Under the pieces are notes generated by a model. The model saw nothing but the letters and a program-made list of their open reading frames with translations, was not told where the DNA came from and did not search any database. This document shows positions 44,967 through 52,931 of a stretch of 64,000 bases of DNA, piece by piece (within the stretch, counting starts at the first letter, position 1; each line of letters starts with the position of its first letter). Source of the DNA: Tahibacter harae (GTDB lineage: Bacteria > Pseudomonadota > Gammaproteobacteria > Xanthomonadales > Rhodanobacteraceae); assembly GCF_024437735.1 (NCBI RefSeq), contig NZ_JANFQO010000009.1, forward strand, positions 62,001 to 126,000. The letters are read 5' to 3'. The position numbers were made by a program, and so were the translations under genes.

Positions 44967-46796
44967 TCAGCCATGAAAGCGGGCATAGATGCGCTCGGCG
45001 AGATCTCTGCTGACGCCTTTCACCTGCATGAGTTCCTCCACCCCGGCCGCGGCGATGCCGCCTATGCCGCCGAACTGCTTGAGCAGGGCCGAGCGCCGCC
45101 GCGCGCCCACGCCGGGGATCTCTTCCAGACTGGATTTCTCGCGCGCCTTCTCGCGCCGCTGGCGGTGGCCGGTGATGGCAAAGCGGTGGGCCTCGTCGCG
45201 GATGGCCTGGATCAGGTGCGAGGCCGGCGAATCCGGCCCCGGCCAGATGGACTGGCCGCTGGCGCCCAGGATCAGGGTCTCGTGACCGGCGCGTCGCTCC
45301 GGCCCCTTGGCCACGCCGACCACCTGCACGCCGCTGACGCCCAGCCCGGCGAGCACATCCAGGGCCTGGGCCACCTGGCCCTTGCCGCCGTCGATCAGCA
45401 GGATGTCGGGCAGCAGGCCTTCGCCGGCGGCCAGGCGCTTGTAGCGCCGCTCCAGCGCCTGGTGCATGGCGGCATAGTCGTCGCCCGGGGCGATGCCGCT
45501 GATATTGAAGCGGCGGTAGTGCGACTTCTCCGCGCCCTCGGGGCCGAACACCACGCAGGAAGCCACCGTGGCTTCGCCCATGGTGTGGCTGATGTCGAAA
45601 CACTCGATACGTGCCGGCACTTCGTCCAGCTGCAGCAGTTCGCGCAGCGTCTCGAAACGGTCGCGCACGGTCTGGCGGCTGGCCAGGCGCGCGGCCAGTG
45701 CGGCGGCGGCGTTTTTCTGCGCCAGTTCCAGGAAGCGCGCACGCTCGGCGCGTACCTGGGATTTGATCTCGACCTTGCGCCCGGCCTGGCTGGCCAGGGC
45801 TTCGGCCAGCAGCGGCATTTCCTCGCCGGCGTGGCTGACGATGATTTCCTCCGGCAGCGGCCGCTCCAGGTAGTACTGGGCGATGAAGGCGGCGAGCACA
45901 TCGGCCTCGCTCGCATCCAGCGGCAGGCGCGGGAAGAAATCGCGCGAGCCCAGGCTGATGCCGTTGCGGAAGAACAGCACCGAGACGCAGGCCAGGCCGT
46001 TGTCGATGCGGCAGCCCAGCACGTCCATGTCGGCGCTGGCGCCGTGCACGTAGTGGCGCGCATGCAATTGCTTGAGCGTGGCGATCTGGTCGCGCAGGGC
46101 GGCGGCCTTCTCGAATTCCAGCGTGCGGCTGGCCTGCTCCATGCGCGCGACCAGTTCGTCGATGACCTGGGTGCTCTTGCCTTCCAGGAACAGTGCGGCG
46201 TGGCGCACGCTGGCGGCGTAGTCGTCCGCGCCGATCAGGTTCACGCAGGGCGCGCTGCAGCGCTTGATCTGGTACTGCAGGCAGGGCCGCGAGCGGTTGC
46301 GGAAATAGCTGTCCTCGCATTGGCGCACCAGGAACAGCTTCTGCATCAGGGCCAGGCTCTCGCGCACGGCGTAGCCGCTGGGGAAGGGGCCGAAATAGCG
46401 CCCCTTCTCGTTCTTGGCACCGCGGTGGAAACCCATGCGCGGCGCTTCCGGGCCGGCGGAGAGAAAAATATACGGATAGCTTTTGTCGTCCCGCAGCAGG
46501 ATGTTGTAGCGCGGCTTGAGCGACTTGATCAGCTGCGCTTCCAGGATCAGCGCCTCGCCCTCGGTGCGGGTCAGGGTGGTTTCCACGCGCGCAATCTGGC
46601 TGATCATGGCCATGATGCGCGGCTCCAGCCGCGGCTTGAGGAAGTAGCTGCCGACGCGCTTCTTGAGGTCGCGCGCCTTGCCCACATAGAGCAGCTCGCC
46701 GCGCTCGTCGATCATGCGATAGACGCCGGGCGAGTTGCTCAGATGGCGTACGAAGGCCTTGCCGTCGAAGGGCGGGCTGGCGGGGCTGGATTCCAT
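44967..46796 (-). CDS. uvrC: Excinuclease ABC subunit C
   Basis: 609 residues (E. coli 610). It makes both incisions in nucleotide excision repair after UvrB loads. The GIY-YIG domain is at the N-terminus (SPGVYRMIDERGELLYVGKA, then RDLKKRVGSYF). A UVR (UvrB-binding) motif with EQASRTLEFEKAAALRDQIA lies near residues 205-235. The RNase H-like endonuclease half contains VPARIECFDISHTMGEATVA and LLIDGGKGQVAQA. Helix-hairpin-helix motifs close the protein (EEIPGVGARRRSALLKQFGG, VSRDLAERIY). Confidence 0.97.
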   Translation of the reverse strand: MESSPASPPFDGKAFVRHLSNSPGVYRMIDERGELLYVGKARDLKKRVGSYFLKPRLEPRIMAMISQIARVETTLTRTEGEALILEAQLIKSLKPRYNILLRDDKSYPYIFLSAGPEAPRMGFHRGAKNEKGRYFGPFPSGYAVRESLALMQKLFLVRQCEDSYFRNRSRPCLQYQIKRCSAPCVNLIGADDYAASVRHAALFLEGKSTQVIDELVARMEQASRTLEFEKAAALRDQIATLKQLHARHYVHGASADMDVLGCRIDNGLACVSVLFFRNGISLGSRDFFPRLPLDASEADVLAAFIAQYYLERPLPEEIIVSHAGEEMPLLAEALASQAGRKVEIKSQVRAERARFLELAQKNAAAALAARLASRQTVRDRFETLRELLQLDEVPARIECFDISHTMGEATVASCVVFGPEGAEKSHYRRFNISGIAPGDDYAAMHQALERRYKRLAAGEGLLPDILLIDGGKGQVAQALDVLAGLGVSGVQVVGVAKGPERRAGHETLILGASGQSIWPGPDSPASHLIQAIRDEAHRFAITGHRQRREKAREKSSLEEIPGVGARRRSALLKQFGGIGGIAAAGVEELMQVKGVSRDLAERIYARFHG

Positions 46797-46886
46797 GTCT
46801 TGCGCGTGCGGGGTCCGGACAGCACTTATGTGCGCTCAGGCGGCCGAATCAAGCCCCCGCGGCGCCGGCCGGCGGACGCGGCGGTT

Positions 46887-48314
46887 TCATTCGCTCACCG
46901 CGATGGGCCGGCAGCTGCCGTTGGCCAGGTCCACCCGTACGATCTCGTGGGAATTGGTATTGGCCACCCACAGCGCGCCCTGGCTGCAGCTCACGCCTTC
47001 GGGCTGGCGCAGGGTGCAGGGCAGATTGAACGTGCGCGTCTCGCCGCTCTTGAGGTTGATCGCCTTGAGCTTGCTGTTGTAGCTGTCGGCGACAAAAATC
47101 AGTCCGCGCGGATCGGTGGCCACGCCCAGCGGATGCTGCAGCCGCACCGCCTCGCGCGCGCCGGCGGCATCGCCGAAATCCCAGGGCCCGGCGCCGACCA
47201 CGGTAGTGACCTGGCGGTCGCTCAGGCGCACCGCGCGGATCGCGCCGGCGCCGGCATCGGCCACGATCAGGGCGTTGGCCAGCACGGCCAGGCCGGCCGG
47301 CTGGGCGAAGCTGGCGTAGAGCCCGCTGCCCGCCTCCATGCCGAAGCGGCCGGAACCGGCCAGGATATCCAGGCTGCGCCGGTTCAGGTCCAGATCCCAG
47401 ATCTGGTGCTGGCCGGCCACGCTGAAATACAGATGCTCGTTGTGCAGGGCCAGGTCCACCGGCATGCACAGGCTGACCGTGGTCGGCGCCGGGTGCTGCT
47501 GCGGCCGATCGCGCCCCATCTTGCCGGTGCCGGCGACGGTGTCGACCCCACCCGAGAGCAGGTGGACGCGGCGGATCGCATGATTGCCGCTGTCGGCGAT
47601 GTAGAGGTATTCCCGCCCCACTGCCAGGCCCTGGGGCGAGGACAGGCCGCAGTCGCGCAGATGGCCGTCCCAGTAGCCGGCGTTGCCGGCGCCGAACTGG
47701 CGCTGCAAGGTGCCGTCCAGCGTGGTCTCGATCACACGGTGATGCGCGGTATCGGAAATGTACAAATGTTGCTCGGTCGCGACCACGCGCGCCGGGAAGG
47801 CCAGCGGCAGGCGCGGCTCGTTGCGGCCCACGGCCGGCCAGGCCTCGTAGACGCGGCTGTCCTGGCCGACCGCGTCCTCCAGCAGGGCGGCGATGCGCCG
47901 GTCCAGCTCCTGGCGATGGCCTTCGCCGGTGTGGATGGCCACTACCCGGCCCTGCGCATCCAGCAGCACCACGCTGGGCCAGGCCTGCAGGCCGAATTTC
48001 TGCCACAGGCCGTAGCCCGGGTCGCTGGCCACCGGATGGCGCAGCTGATGGCGGTTGACCGCCTTGAGCACCGCCGCGCCGTCGCGCTGGCCGGTATAGC
48101 GCGGCACATGCACGCCGATCACGCAGAGGCCGTCGTGATGGCGGTTCTGCAGCCAGTCCAGCTCGGCCAGCAGGTTGATGCAGTTGACGCAGTCGAAGGT
48201 CCAGAAATACAGCAGGGTCACCCGCCCGCGCAGCGCCGCGGCGGCCGGCGCCTGGTCCGTATTGACCCATTCCAGCCCGGGCGGAAACTCGAAGACTTCG
48301 GCCTGCTGGCCCAT
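46887..48314 (-). CDS. Thioredoxin-like / NHL-repeat protein
   Basis: 475 residues. The N-terminal domain is thioredoxin-like with a CVNC motif (C42, C45) in YFWTFDCVNCINLL and a PSVVLLDAQGRVVAIHTGEG strand. Residues about 150-475 contain NHL repeats (LYISDTAHHRVIETTLDG, LYIADSGNHAIRRVHLL, LIVADAGAGAIRAVRL, IFVADSYNSKLKAIN), which fold as a beta propeller. The layout resembles NHLRC2-type proteins. No signal peptide is visible, so it is probably cytoplasmic. Likely a redox protein with a binding propeller; partner unknown. Confidence 0.88.
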   Translation of the reverse strand: MGQQAEVFEFPPGLEWVNTDQAPAAAALRGRVTLLYFWTFDCVNCINLLAELDWLQNRHHDGLCVIGVHVPRYTGQRDGAAVLKAVNRHQLRHPVASDPGYGLWQKFGLQAWPSVVLLDAQGRVVAIHTGEGHRQELDRRIAALLEDAVGQDSRVYEAWPAVGRNEPRLPLAFPARVVATEQHLYISDTAHHRVIETTLDGTLQRQFGAGNAGYWDGHLRDCGLSSPQGLAVGREYLYIADSGNHAIRRVHLLSGGVDTVAGTGKMGRDRPQQHPAPTTVSLCMPVDLALHNEHLYFSVAGQHQIWDLDLNRRSLDILAGSGRFGMEAGSGLYASFAQPAGLAVLANALIVADAGAGAIRAVRLSDRQVTTVVGAGPWDFGDAAGAREAVRLQHPLGVATDPRGLIFVADSYNSKLKAINLKSGETRTFNLPCTLRQPEGVSCSQGALWVANTNSHEIVRVDLANGSCRPIAVSE

Positions 48315-48462
48315 GGCGTACGGTCCTGTGATCGGAACAGCCGCGAGTATACGGGGGCCGGTCGGGGATTCGGACCTGGACGCCGCCGCAAGCGGCGGAC
48401 GTCAGCGGGACCCGCGGCAGCGGCAAGCCTGCCCTGCCCCGCGGTTGCCGGCGCCGGCCTGC

Positions 48463-48837
48463 TCAGGCACCCGCGGGCGCGCGGTGGCAGACGAACTCGA
48501 TCAGATGACCGTCCGGGTCATGCACGAAGCCGGCGTAGTAGTTCGGATGGATATGGGCGAGCACGGCAGGCGCGCGGTTGTCGCTGCCGCCGCCGGCCAG
48601 CGCGGCGGCATGGGCCGCGTCCACCGCGGCGCGGTCGGCGCACTGGAAGGCCACGTGGGGGCGCGGCGCGGACGGTCCGCCAGGCTTGAGCCAGAAATCC
48701 AGCGCGTCCATGCCGGTGCCGAAGCCGTTGCTGGGCCCCTGCACGTGCAAGGCATAGCCCAGCGGCGCCAGCGCGGCGGAGAAGAAGCGGATCGACTCGG
48801 CAGTGTCGGCGACCAGCAGTTCCAGGTGATCGATCAT
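48463..48837 (-). CDS. VOC (glyoxalase/dioxygenase superfamily) protein
   Basis: 124 residues. MIDHLELLVADTAESIRFFS is the first betaalphabeta unit of the VOC fold. HVAFQCADRAAVDAAH and NYYAGFVHDPDGHLIEFVCH carry the second unit with the usual D-P-D-G-H-x-I-E-F ending. Likely metal ligands are H4, H61 and E115. Members include glyoxalase I, bleomycin resistance proteins and dioxygenases; the substrate is unknown. The GGGATTCG repeat copy C begins 11 bp upstream of its start. Confidence 0.88.
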   Translation of the reverse strand: MIDHLELLVADTAESIRFFSAALAPLGYALHVQGPSNGFGTGMDALDFWLKPGGPSAPRPHVAFQCADRAAVDAAHAAALAGGGSDNRAPAVLAHIHPNYYAGFVHDPDGHLIEFVCHRAPAGA

Positions 48838-48848
48838 TGGGGAGTGCT

Positions 48849-48961
48849 CGGGATTGGTGATTCGGGATTCGGAATTCGCGGGAGAGCGTCCGGGCGGCGC
48901 GACTCGTACAGGCGGCCTCAGCGCGCGCGTACGAATCCTGATCCCGAATCACCAATCCCGG
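48849..48961. repeat. GGGATTCG inverted repeat, copy C (fullest copy)
   Basis: CGGGATTGGTGATTCGGG and ATTCG on the left match CGAATCCTGATCCCG and AATCACCAATCCCG on the right in reverse complement, separated by about 60 bp of unrelated DNA. This copy shows the family arms at full length. Confidence 0.88.
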
Positions 48962-49054
48962 CTCCGCAATGCCGTAGGCTACGCGCGCCGCCCCGTCGCC
49001 AGGCCGCGTTTTCGCCCGGCCGCCTGCGGCCGAACCGCATTGCACACGCCCGAC

Positions 49055-49210
49055 ATGTTCGTGCTGATCGTGCTCGCCGCCGACATGCAGGCCGTCGATG
49101 CCTTCGCCCGGCGCAACCTGGTCGACGATCCGAACGTGCGCGGCTTCACCACGCAGGTGGTGTTCGAGCGGGTGAAGACCGGCACGTTGGTGCCGCTGCG
49201 GGATTCGTGA
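49055..49210 (+). pseudogene. Remnant of an Lrp/AsnC-type regulator (RAM domain end)
   Basis: The reading frame from about 49010 to the TGA at 49208-49210 gives FVLIVLAADMQAVDAFARRN followed by VRGFTTQVVFERVKTGTLVPL. That is the C-terminal half of the RAM ligand-binding domain of Lrp/AsnC regulators (VRxTxTxxVLxxVKxTTxLPL pattern). No helix-turn-helix or first RAM half is found upstream, where repeat copy C lies. The stop codon is formed by repeat copy D (CGGGATTCGTGA). A very short real gene cannot be excluded. Confidence 0.4.
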
Positions 49211-49343
49211 TTCGGGATCGGGGATCCGCAAATGCGCGATGCGGCGGCGGTACGCCGACGTGTTTCCTGCGTCTGGAAACCGCCATTCGCAAACCACGGG
49301 ATTCCCAAAACCCCGGATCACCAATCCCGAACCACTAATCCCG
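49199..49343. repeat. GGGATTCG inverted repeat, copy D
   Basis: CGGGATTCGTGATTCGGG on the left faces CCGGATCACCAATCCCG and AACCACTAATCCCG on the right with about 100 bp between. The right arm encodes the last codons of the phosphatase gene on the minus strand. Confidence 0.85.
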
Positions 49344-49787
49344 CCCAAGCACCCGCCGCGCGAATTCCTCGGCCAGATCGATCACCCGGTCGAACCCCGC
49401 GGCATCGCCGTAGTACGGATCGGGCACTTCCTGCGGCGACGCCAGGCCGGCAAACGCCAGCGCCAGGCTGCTCCGCGCGCTGGCGCCGGCCGGGCGGCGG
49501 CGGTCGATCTCGGCCAGGTTGTCGCGGTCGGCGGCCAGCAGCCAGTCGTAGTCGCTGTAGTCGGCGGCGCAGAGCTGGCGCGCGCGGTGCGTGTCCAGCG
49601 AATAGCCGCGCTGCGCGGCCGAGGCGCAGCTGCGCGGATCGGCGGCTTCGCCTGCATGCCAGCCGCCGGTACCGCAGGAGGCGATCCGCCAGTCGTGACG
49701 GCCGGCGCGCAGGGCCTGCTGGCGCAGCACGGCTTCCAGCACCGGCGAACGGCAGATGTTGCCGAGGCAGACGAACAGGATCTTCAT
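49335..49787 (-). CDS. Low-molecular-weight protein tyrosine phosphatase
   Basis: 150 residues. The phosphatase loop C7-LGNIC-R13-S14 is at the very start, as in all LMW-PTPs. The general acid is D123 in VPDPYYG. The enzyme dephosphorylates protein tyrosine residues, often a partner of exopolysaccharide tyrosine kinases, but none is in the window. The ATG at 49787 overlaps the kdsB stop (ATGA), so it is translationally coupled to kdsB. Its C-terminus LGRD is encoded in repeat copy D. Confidence 0.94.
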   Translation of the reverse strand: MKILFVCLGNICRSPVLEAVLRQQALRAGRHDWRIASCGTGGWHAGEAADPRSCASAAQRGYSLDTHRARQLCAADYSDYDWLLAADRDNLAEIDRRRPAGASARSSLALAFAGLASPQEVPDPYYGDAAGFDRVIDLAEEFARRVLGRD

Positions 49788-50542
49788 GCCGGCGCCAGCA
49801 GCGCATTGACCCGGGCCAGGTCTTCGGGCGTGTCCACGCCCGGCGGAAAAGCCTCGGGCGCCAGGCGCACGGCGATGCGGTAGCCATGTTCCAGCACGCG
49901 CAGTTGCTCCAGCGATTCGGCCGCCTCCAGCGGCGTGCGCGCCAGGCCGGTGTAGCGGCGCAGGAAACCGGCACGGTAGGCGTAGATGCCGATATGGCGC
50001 AGGAACGGCACGCCCGCCGGCAGATGCTCGCGCGAGACGGCGAACTCGTCGCGCGCCCAGGGCAGCGGCGCGCGGCTGAAATACAGCGCCAGTTCGCCGG
50101 CCGCGACCAGTTTCACCACATTGGGATTGAACAGCTCCTCGGCGCTGGCCAGCGGTGTGGCCAACGTCGCCATGGGCGCGTCGTTGGCGACGAGGACTTC
50201 GGCCACCGCGCGGATGCCGCTGGCCGGCGCCAGCGGTTCGTCGCCCTGCAGATTGACCACGACGGTATCGTCGGACCAGCCGCGCTGCTCCACGCATTCG
50301 GCCAGGCGGTCGCTGCCGGAGGCGTGGTCGGTCCGCGTCATGCAGACCGTCACCGGCTGGCCGCCCAGGGCCGCGGCGATGCGCGCATCGTCGGTCGCCA
50401 CAACCACTTCGCGCGCACCGGCGGCGAAAGCACGCCGGGCCACGTGGACAATCATGGGTTCGCCGGCGATCAGGCTCAGCGGCTTGCCCGGCAGGCGCGT
50501 GGAGGCGTAGCGGGCCGGAATGGCAACGACGAAATCGGACAT
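49784..50542 (-). CDS. kdsB: 3-deoxy-manno-octulosonate cytidylyltransferase
   Basis: 252 residues (E. coli 248). It activates Kdo as CMP-Kdo for lipopolysaccharide core synthesis in the cytoplasm. The N-terminus [19 protein letters not shown] is the CTP-binding signature. [27 protein letters not shown] and [15 protein letters not shown] are also diagnostic. The ATG at 50542 is used; an upstream open frame lacks similarity. It forms an overlapping pair with the phosphatase gene. Confidence 0.97.
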   Translation of the reverse strand: MSDFVVAIPARYASTRLPGKPLSLIAGEPMIVHVARRAFAAGAREVVVATDDARIAAALGGQPVTVCMTRTDHASGSDRLAECVEQRGWSDDTVVVNLQGDEPLAPASGIRAVAEVLVANDAPMATLATPLASAEELFNPNVVKLVAAGELALYFSRAPLPWARDEFAVSREHLPAGVPFLRHIGIYAYRAGFLRRYTGLARTPLEAAESLEQLRVLEHGYRIAVRLAPEAFPPGVDTPEDLARVNALLAPA

Positions 50543-50671
50543 GCAGCGGAGAACCCCGGACGAAGTGGCAGAAAATGGTAGCAGCAAGCGGCGGCCGCGC
50601 CGGCGCGCTTTCACGTACTGCCGACTTTGCCGGCTTTCCAATTCCCGCCGGTTCCGCCTCCGAGGATTCGC

Positions 50672-50983
50672 ATGAACTGCCGACTTCTGCTGCCGCTGCT
50701 TTTCCTGCTGTCCGCCGTGCCGGCCGCGGCTTCGACGCCCGAGGCCTGGGACGAGCACTACCGCGCCGTGGTGCGCGACTGCCTCAAGGCCACGCGGCTG
50801 AAAAACGCCCGGCCCGAGGGCAGCCTGATGCTGTTCTCCGACCCGGTCGGCACCGCACTGCTGCTGCGCGGCAGCGACGGCAAGAAGAAGAACGTGCAGG
50901 AGCTGTGCATACGCGGCCGCGGCGACGCAGCGGCGGAGGTGCAGCGGGTGGAAGGCGGGCTGGACCCCAACCGCTATCGCTGA
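50672..50983 (+). CDS. Exported protein of unknown function, 103 residues
   Basis: A signal peptide ([17 protein letters not shown]) is followed by a small charged domain, [20 protein letters not shown] and [20 protein letters not shown], ending GLDPNRYR. Two Cys residues in the mature part (DCLKA and ELCIRG) may form a disulfide. Not recognised. It is divergent from kdsB with 129 bp between starts. GAGGA precedes the ATG. Confidence 0.65.
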   Translation: MNCRLLLPLLFLLSAVPAAASTPEAWDEHYRAVVRDCLKATRLKNARPEGSLMLFSDPVGTALLLRGSDGKKKNVQELCIRGRGDAAAEVQRVEGGLDPNRYR

Positions 50984-51208
50984 AGCGCGGCCGCCTGGCG
51001 GAATCCGGCTGCCCAGACCGGGCTGGCGGCAGCAGCCCGTTCAGCGGAGCCAGTGAGCGCGGATCCGGCTGCCGGGATCTGCGCGTTCATAGAAAGCGCG
51101 GCGAATCGCTCTGCGCGGAACCACCTGCCCGGACCGGCCTGTCCCGGCTGGCCATCGCGACGCATGCACACAAACCGGCCGGGTCACCCGACCCGCCGCG
51201 GCTTCTGT

Positions 51209-52582
51209 TCAGACCAGCTTGCGCACACGCAGGCTGCGTCCCTTGATCTTGCCCTCGCGCAGCCGCGCCAGCGCCTTGTCGGCAATGCCGCGGCTGACGG
51301 CGACATAGGCGCGCACGTCGAAGATGGCGATTTTGCCCACGTCGGCGGCGGCCAGGCCGGCGCTGCCGGTCAGCGCGCCCAGGATGTCGCCGGGACGCAG
51401 CTTGTCCTTGCGGCCGGCGTCGATGACCAGGGTCTGCATGGGCGCGAGCTGGCCGCTGCGCAGCCGCGCCGGCGATGTCTTCGCGGTTTCCCAGCGCAGG
51501 CTGCCCAGGCGTTCCTCGATGGCCTTGGCCCGGCCCATCTCGCGCGAGCTGCACAGGGTCAGCGCCAGGCCGCTGCGGCCGGCGCGGCCGGTGCGGCCGC
51601 TGCGGTGCACATGCGTGTCGGCGTCGCTGGCGATGTCGTACATGATGACCACGGGCAGGTCTTCGATATCCAGGCCGCGCGCGGCCACGTCGGTGGCGAC
51701 CAGGATGGAGCAGCTGCGGTTGGCAAAGCGCACCAGCACCTCGTCGCGGTCGCGCTGCTCCAGGTCGCCGTGCAGCGCCAGCACGGAGAAGCCGCGCTGG
51801 TCCAGCGCCGCGGCCACGTCCTGGGTGTCGCGCCGGGTATTGCAGAAGATCACGCAGGATTCGGGCTTGTGCTCGCCCAGCAGCCAGGCCACGGTGTCGA
51901 GTTTCTGCGCCGGCTCGACCTCGTAGAAACGCTGCACCACATCCGGCGCGGCCTCGCCGCTGTCGACGGTGACGGCCAGCGGATCGCGCTGGTAGTCGCC
52001 GCTGAGCGCGCGTATCTCGTCGGGGAACGTGGCCGAGAACAGATTGACCTGGCATTCCCGCGGCACGTAGCGCAGCACGGCGGCGATGGAATCGGAAAAG
52101 CCCATGTCGAGCATGCGGTCGGCCTCGTCCAGCACCAGCACGCGCAGGGCGGAAAGTTCCAGACTGCCTTTTTCCAGATGTTCCACGATGCGCCCCGGCG
52201 TGCCGACGACGACCTGGGGCGCGTGCGCCAGCGATTCCACCTGCACCCGCAGCGGCACGCCGCCGCAGAGTATCGACAGCTTGAGGTTGGGCAGGAAGCG
52301 CGCGAGCTGGCGCAGCACCTTGCCCACCTGGTCGGCCAGCTCGCGCGTGGGCGCCAGCACCAGGGCCTGGGTCGCGCCCAGGGCCGGATCCAGCCGCGCC
52401 AGCAGGCCCAGGCCGAAGGCGACGGTCTTGCCGCTGCCGGTGCGCGCCTGGGCGATCACGTCGCGCCCGGCGAGCAGGCCGGGCAGGCTCTGCGCCTGCA
52501 CCGGCGTGGCCTGGGTATGGCCCAGCGCGTCCAGCGCCTGCAGCAGCGGCTGCGGCAGCGACAGGGAGGAAAAATCGGTCAT
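51209..52582 (-). CDS. dbpA: ATP-dependent RNA helicase DbpA
   Basis: 457 residues (E. coli 457). DbpA is a DEAD-box helicase targeted to hairpin 92 of 23S rRNA in large-subunit assembly. Walker A ARTGSGKT is at residues 46-53. VLDEADRMLDMGF, NLFSATFPDEI, ILVATDVAARGLDIEDLPVV and HRSGRTGRAGRSG are all present. The C-terminal RNA-binding domain (QTLVIDAGRKDKLRPGDILG, IAIFDVRAYVAVSRGIADKA) is the DbpA signature. It is the second DEAD-box helicase with this domain type in the window. Confidence 0.95.
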   Translation of the reverse strand: MTDFSSLSLPQPLLQALDALGHTQATPVQAQSLPGLLAGRDVIAQARTGSGKTVAFGLGLLARLDPALGATQALVLAPTRELADQVGKVLRQLARFLPNLKLSILCGGVPLRVQVESLAHAPQVVVGTPGRIVEHLEKGSLELSALRVLVLDEADRMLDMGFSDSIAAVLRYVPRECQVNLFSATFPDEIRALSGDYQRDPLAVTVDSGEAAPDVVQRFYEVEPAQKLDTVAWLLGEHKPESCVIFCNTRRDTQDVAAALDQRGFSVLALHGDLEQRDRDEVLVRFANRSCSILVATDVAARGLDIEDLPVVIMYDIASDADTHVHRSGRTGRAGRSGLALTLCSSREMGRAKAIEERLGSLRWETAKTSPARLRSGQLAPMQTLVIDAGRKDKLRPGDILGALTGSAGLAAADVGKIAIFDVRAYVAVSRGIADKALARLREGKIKGRSLRVRKLV

Positions 52583-52931
52583 GGCGGCGGCTTCCGGCCA
52601 GGCGGCCGGGCCGCGGGACCGCGCAGTTTAGCCGCAGCGGCGCGGCGGCGCTTGGCGGGCGGCGGGCGCCGCTGCGGAGAAAGGCTGCGGAGTTTTGTGC
52701 AGCGGCAGGCCGGCAGCGCGCCGCGCGTACGGCGGATTGTCCGCACCACGGTGCGGACAATCCGCCAGGATGGCCGGGACGGCACGTGTGCAGCGGCGTG
52801 CAGACAGCACGCCGGAACACACGGCACGACGGCGGCCGGCGCGCCGCGCGGCACGATCCGGAGCGAAGCCGAAACCCGGACCGGCTGCTGCCGCCAGCGC
52901 CCGAACGGCGCAGCGGCACAAGGCCGGCCCG
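52583..52931. repeat. Gene-free interval with a perfect 16-bp inverted repeat at 52731-52766
   Basis: GGCGGATTGTCCGCAC (52731-52746) and GTGCGGACAATCCGCC (52751-52766) are exact reverse complements around CACG. The element lies between two minus-strand genes, about 165 bp after the WS/DGAT stop and 150 bp before dbpA. No T tract follows on either side. The remainder of the 349-bp gap shows no gene. Confidence 0.75.
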
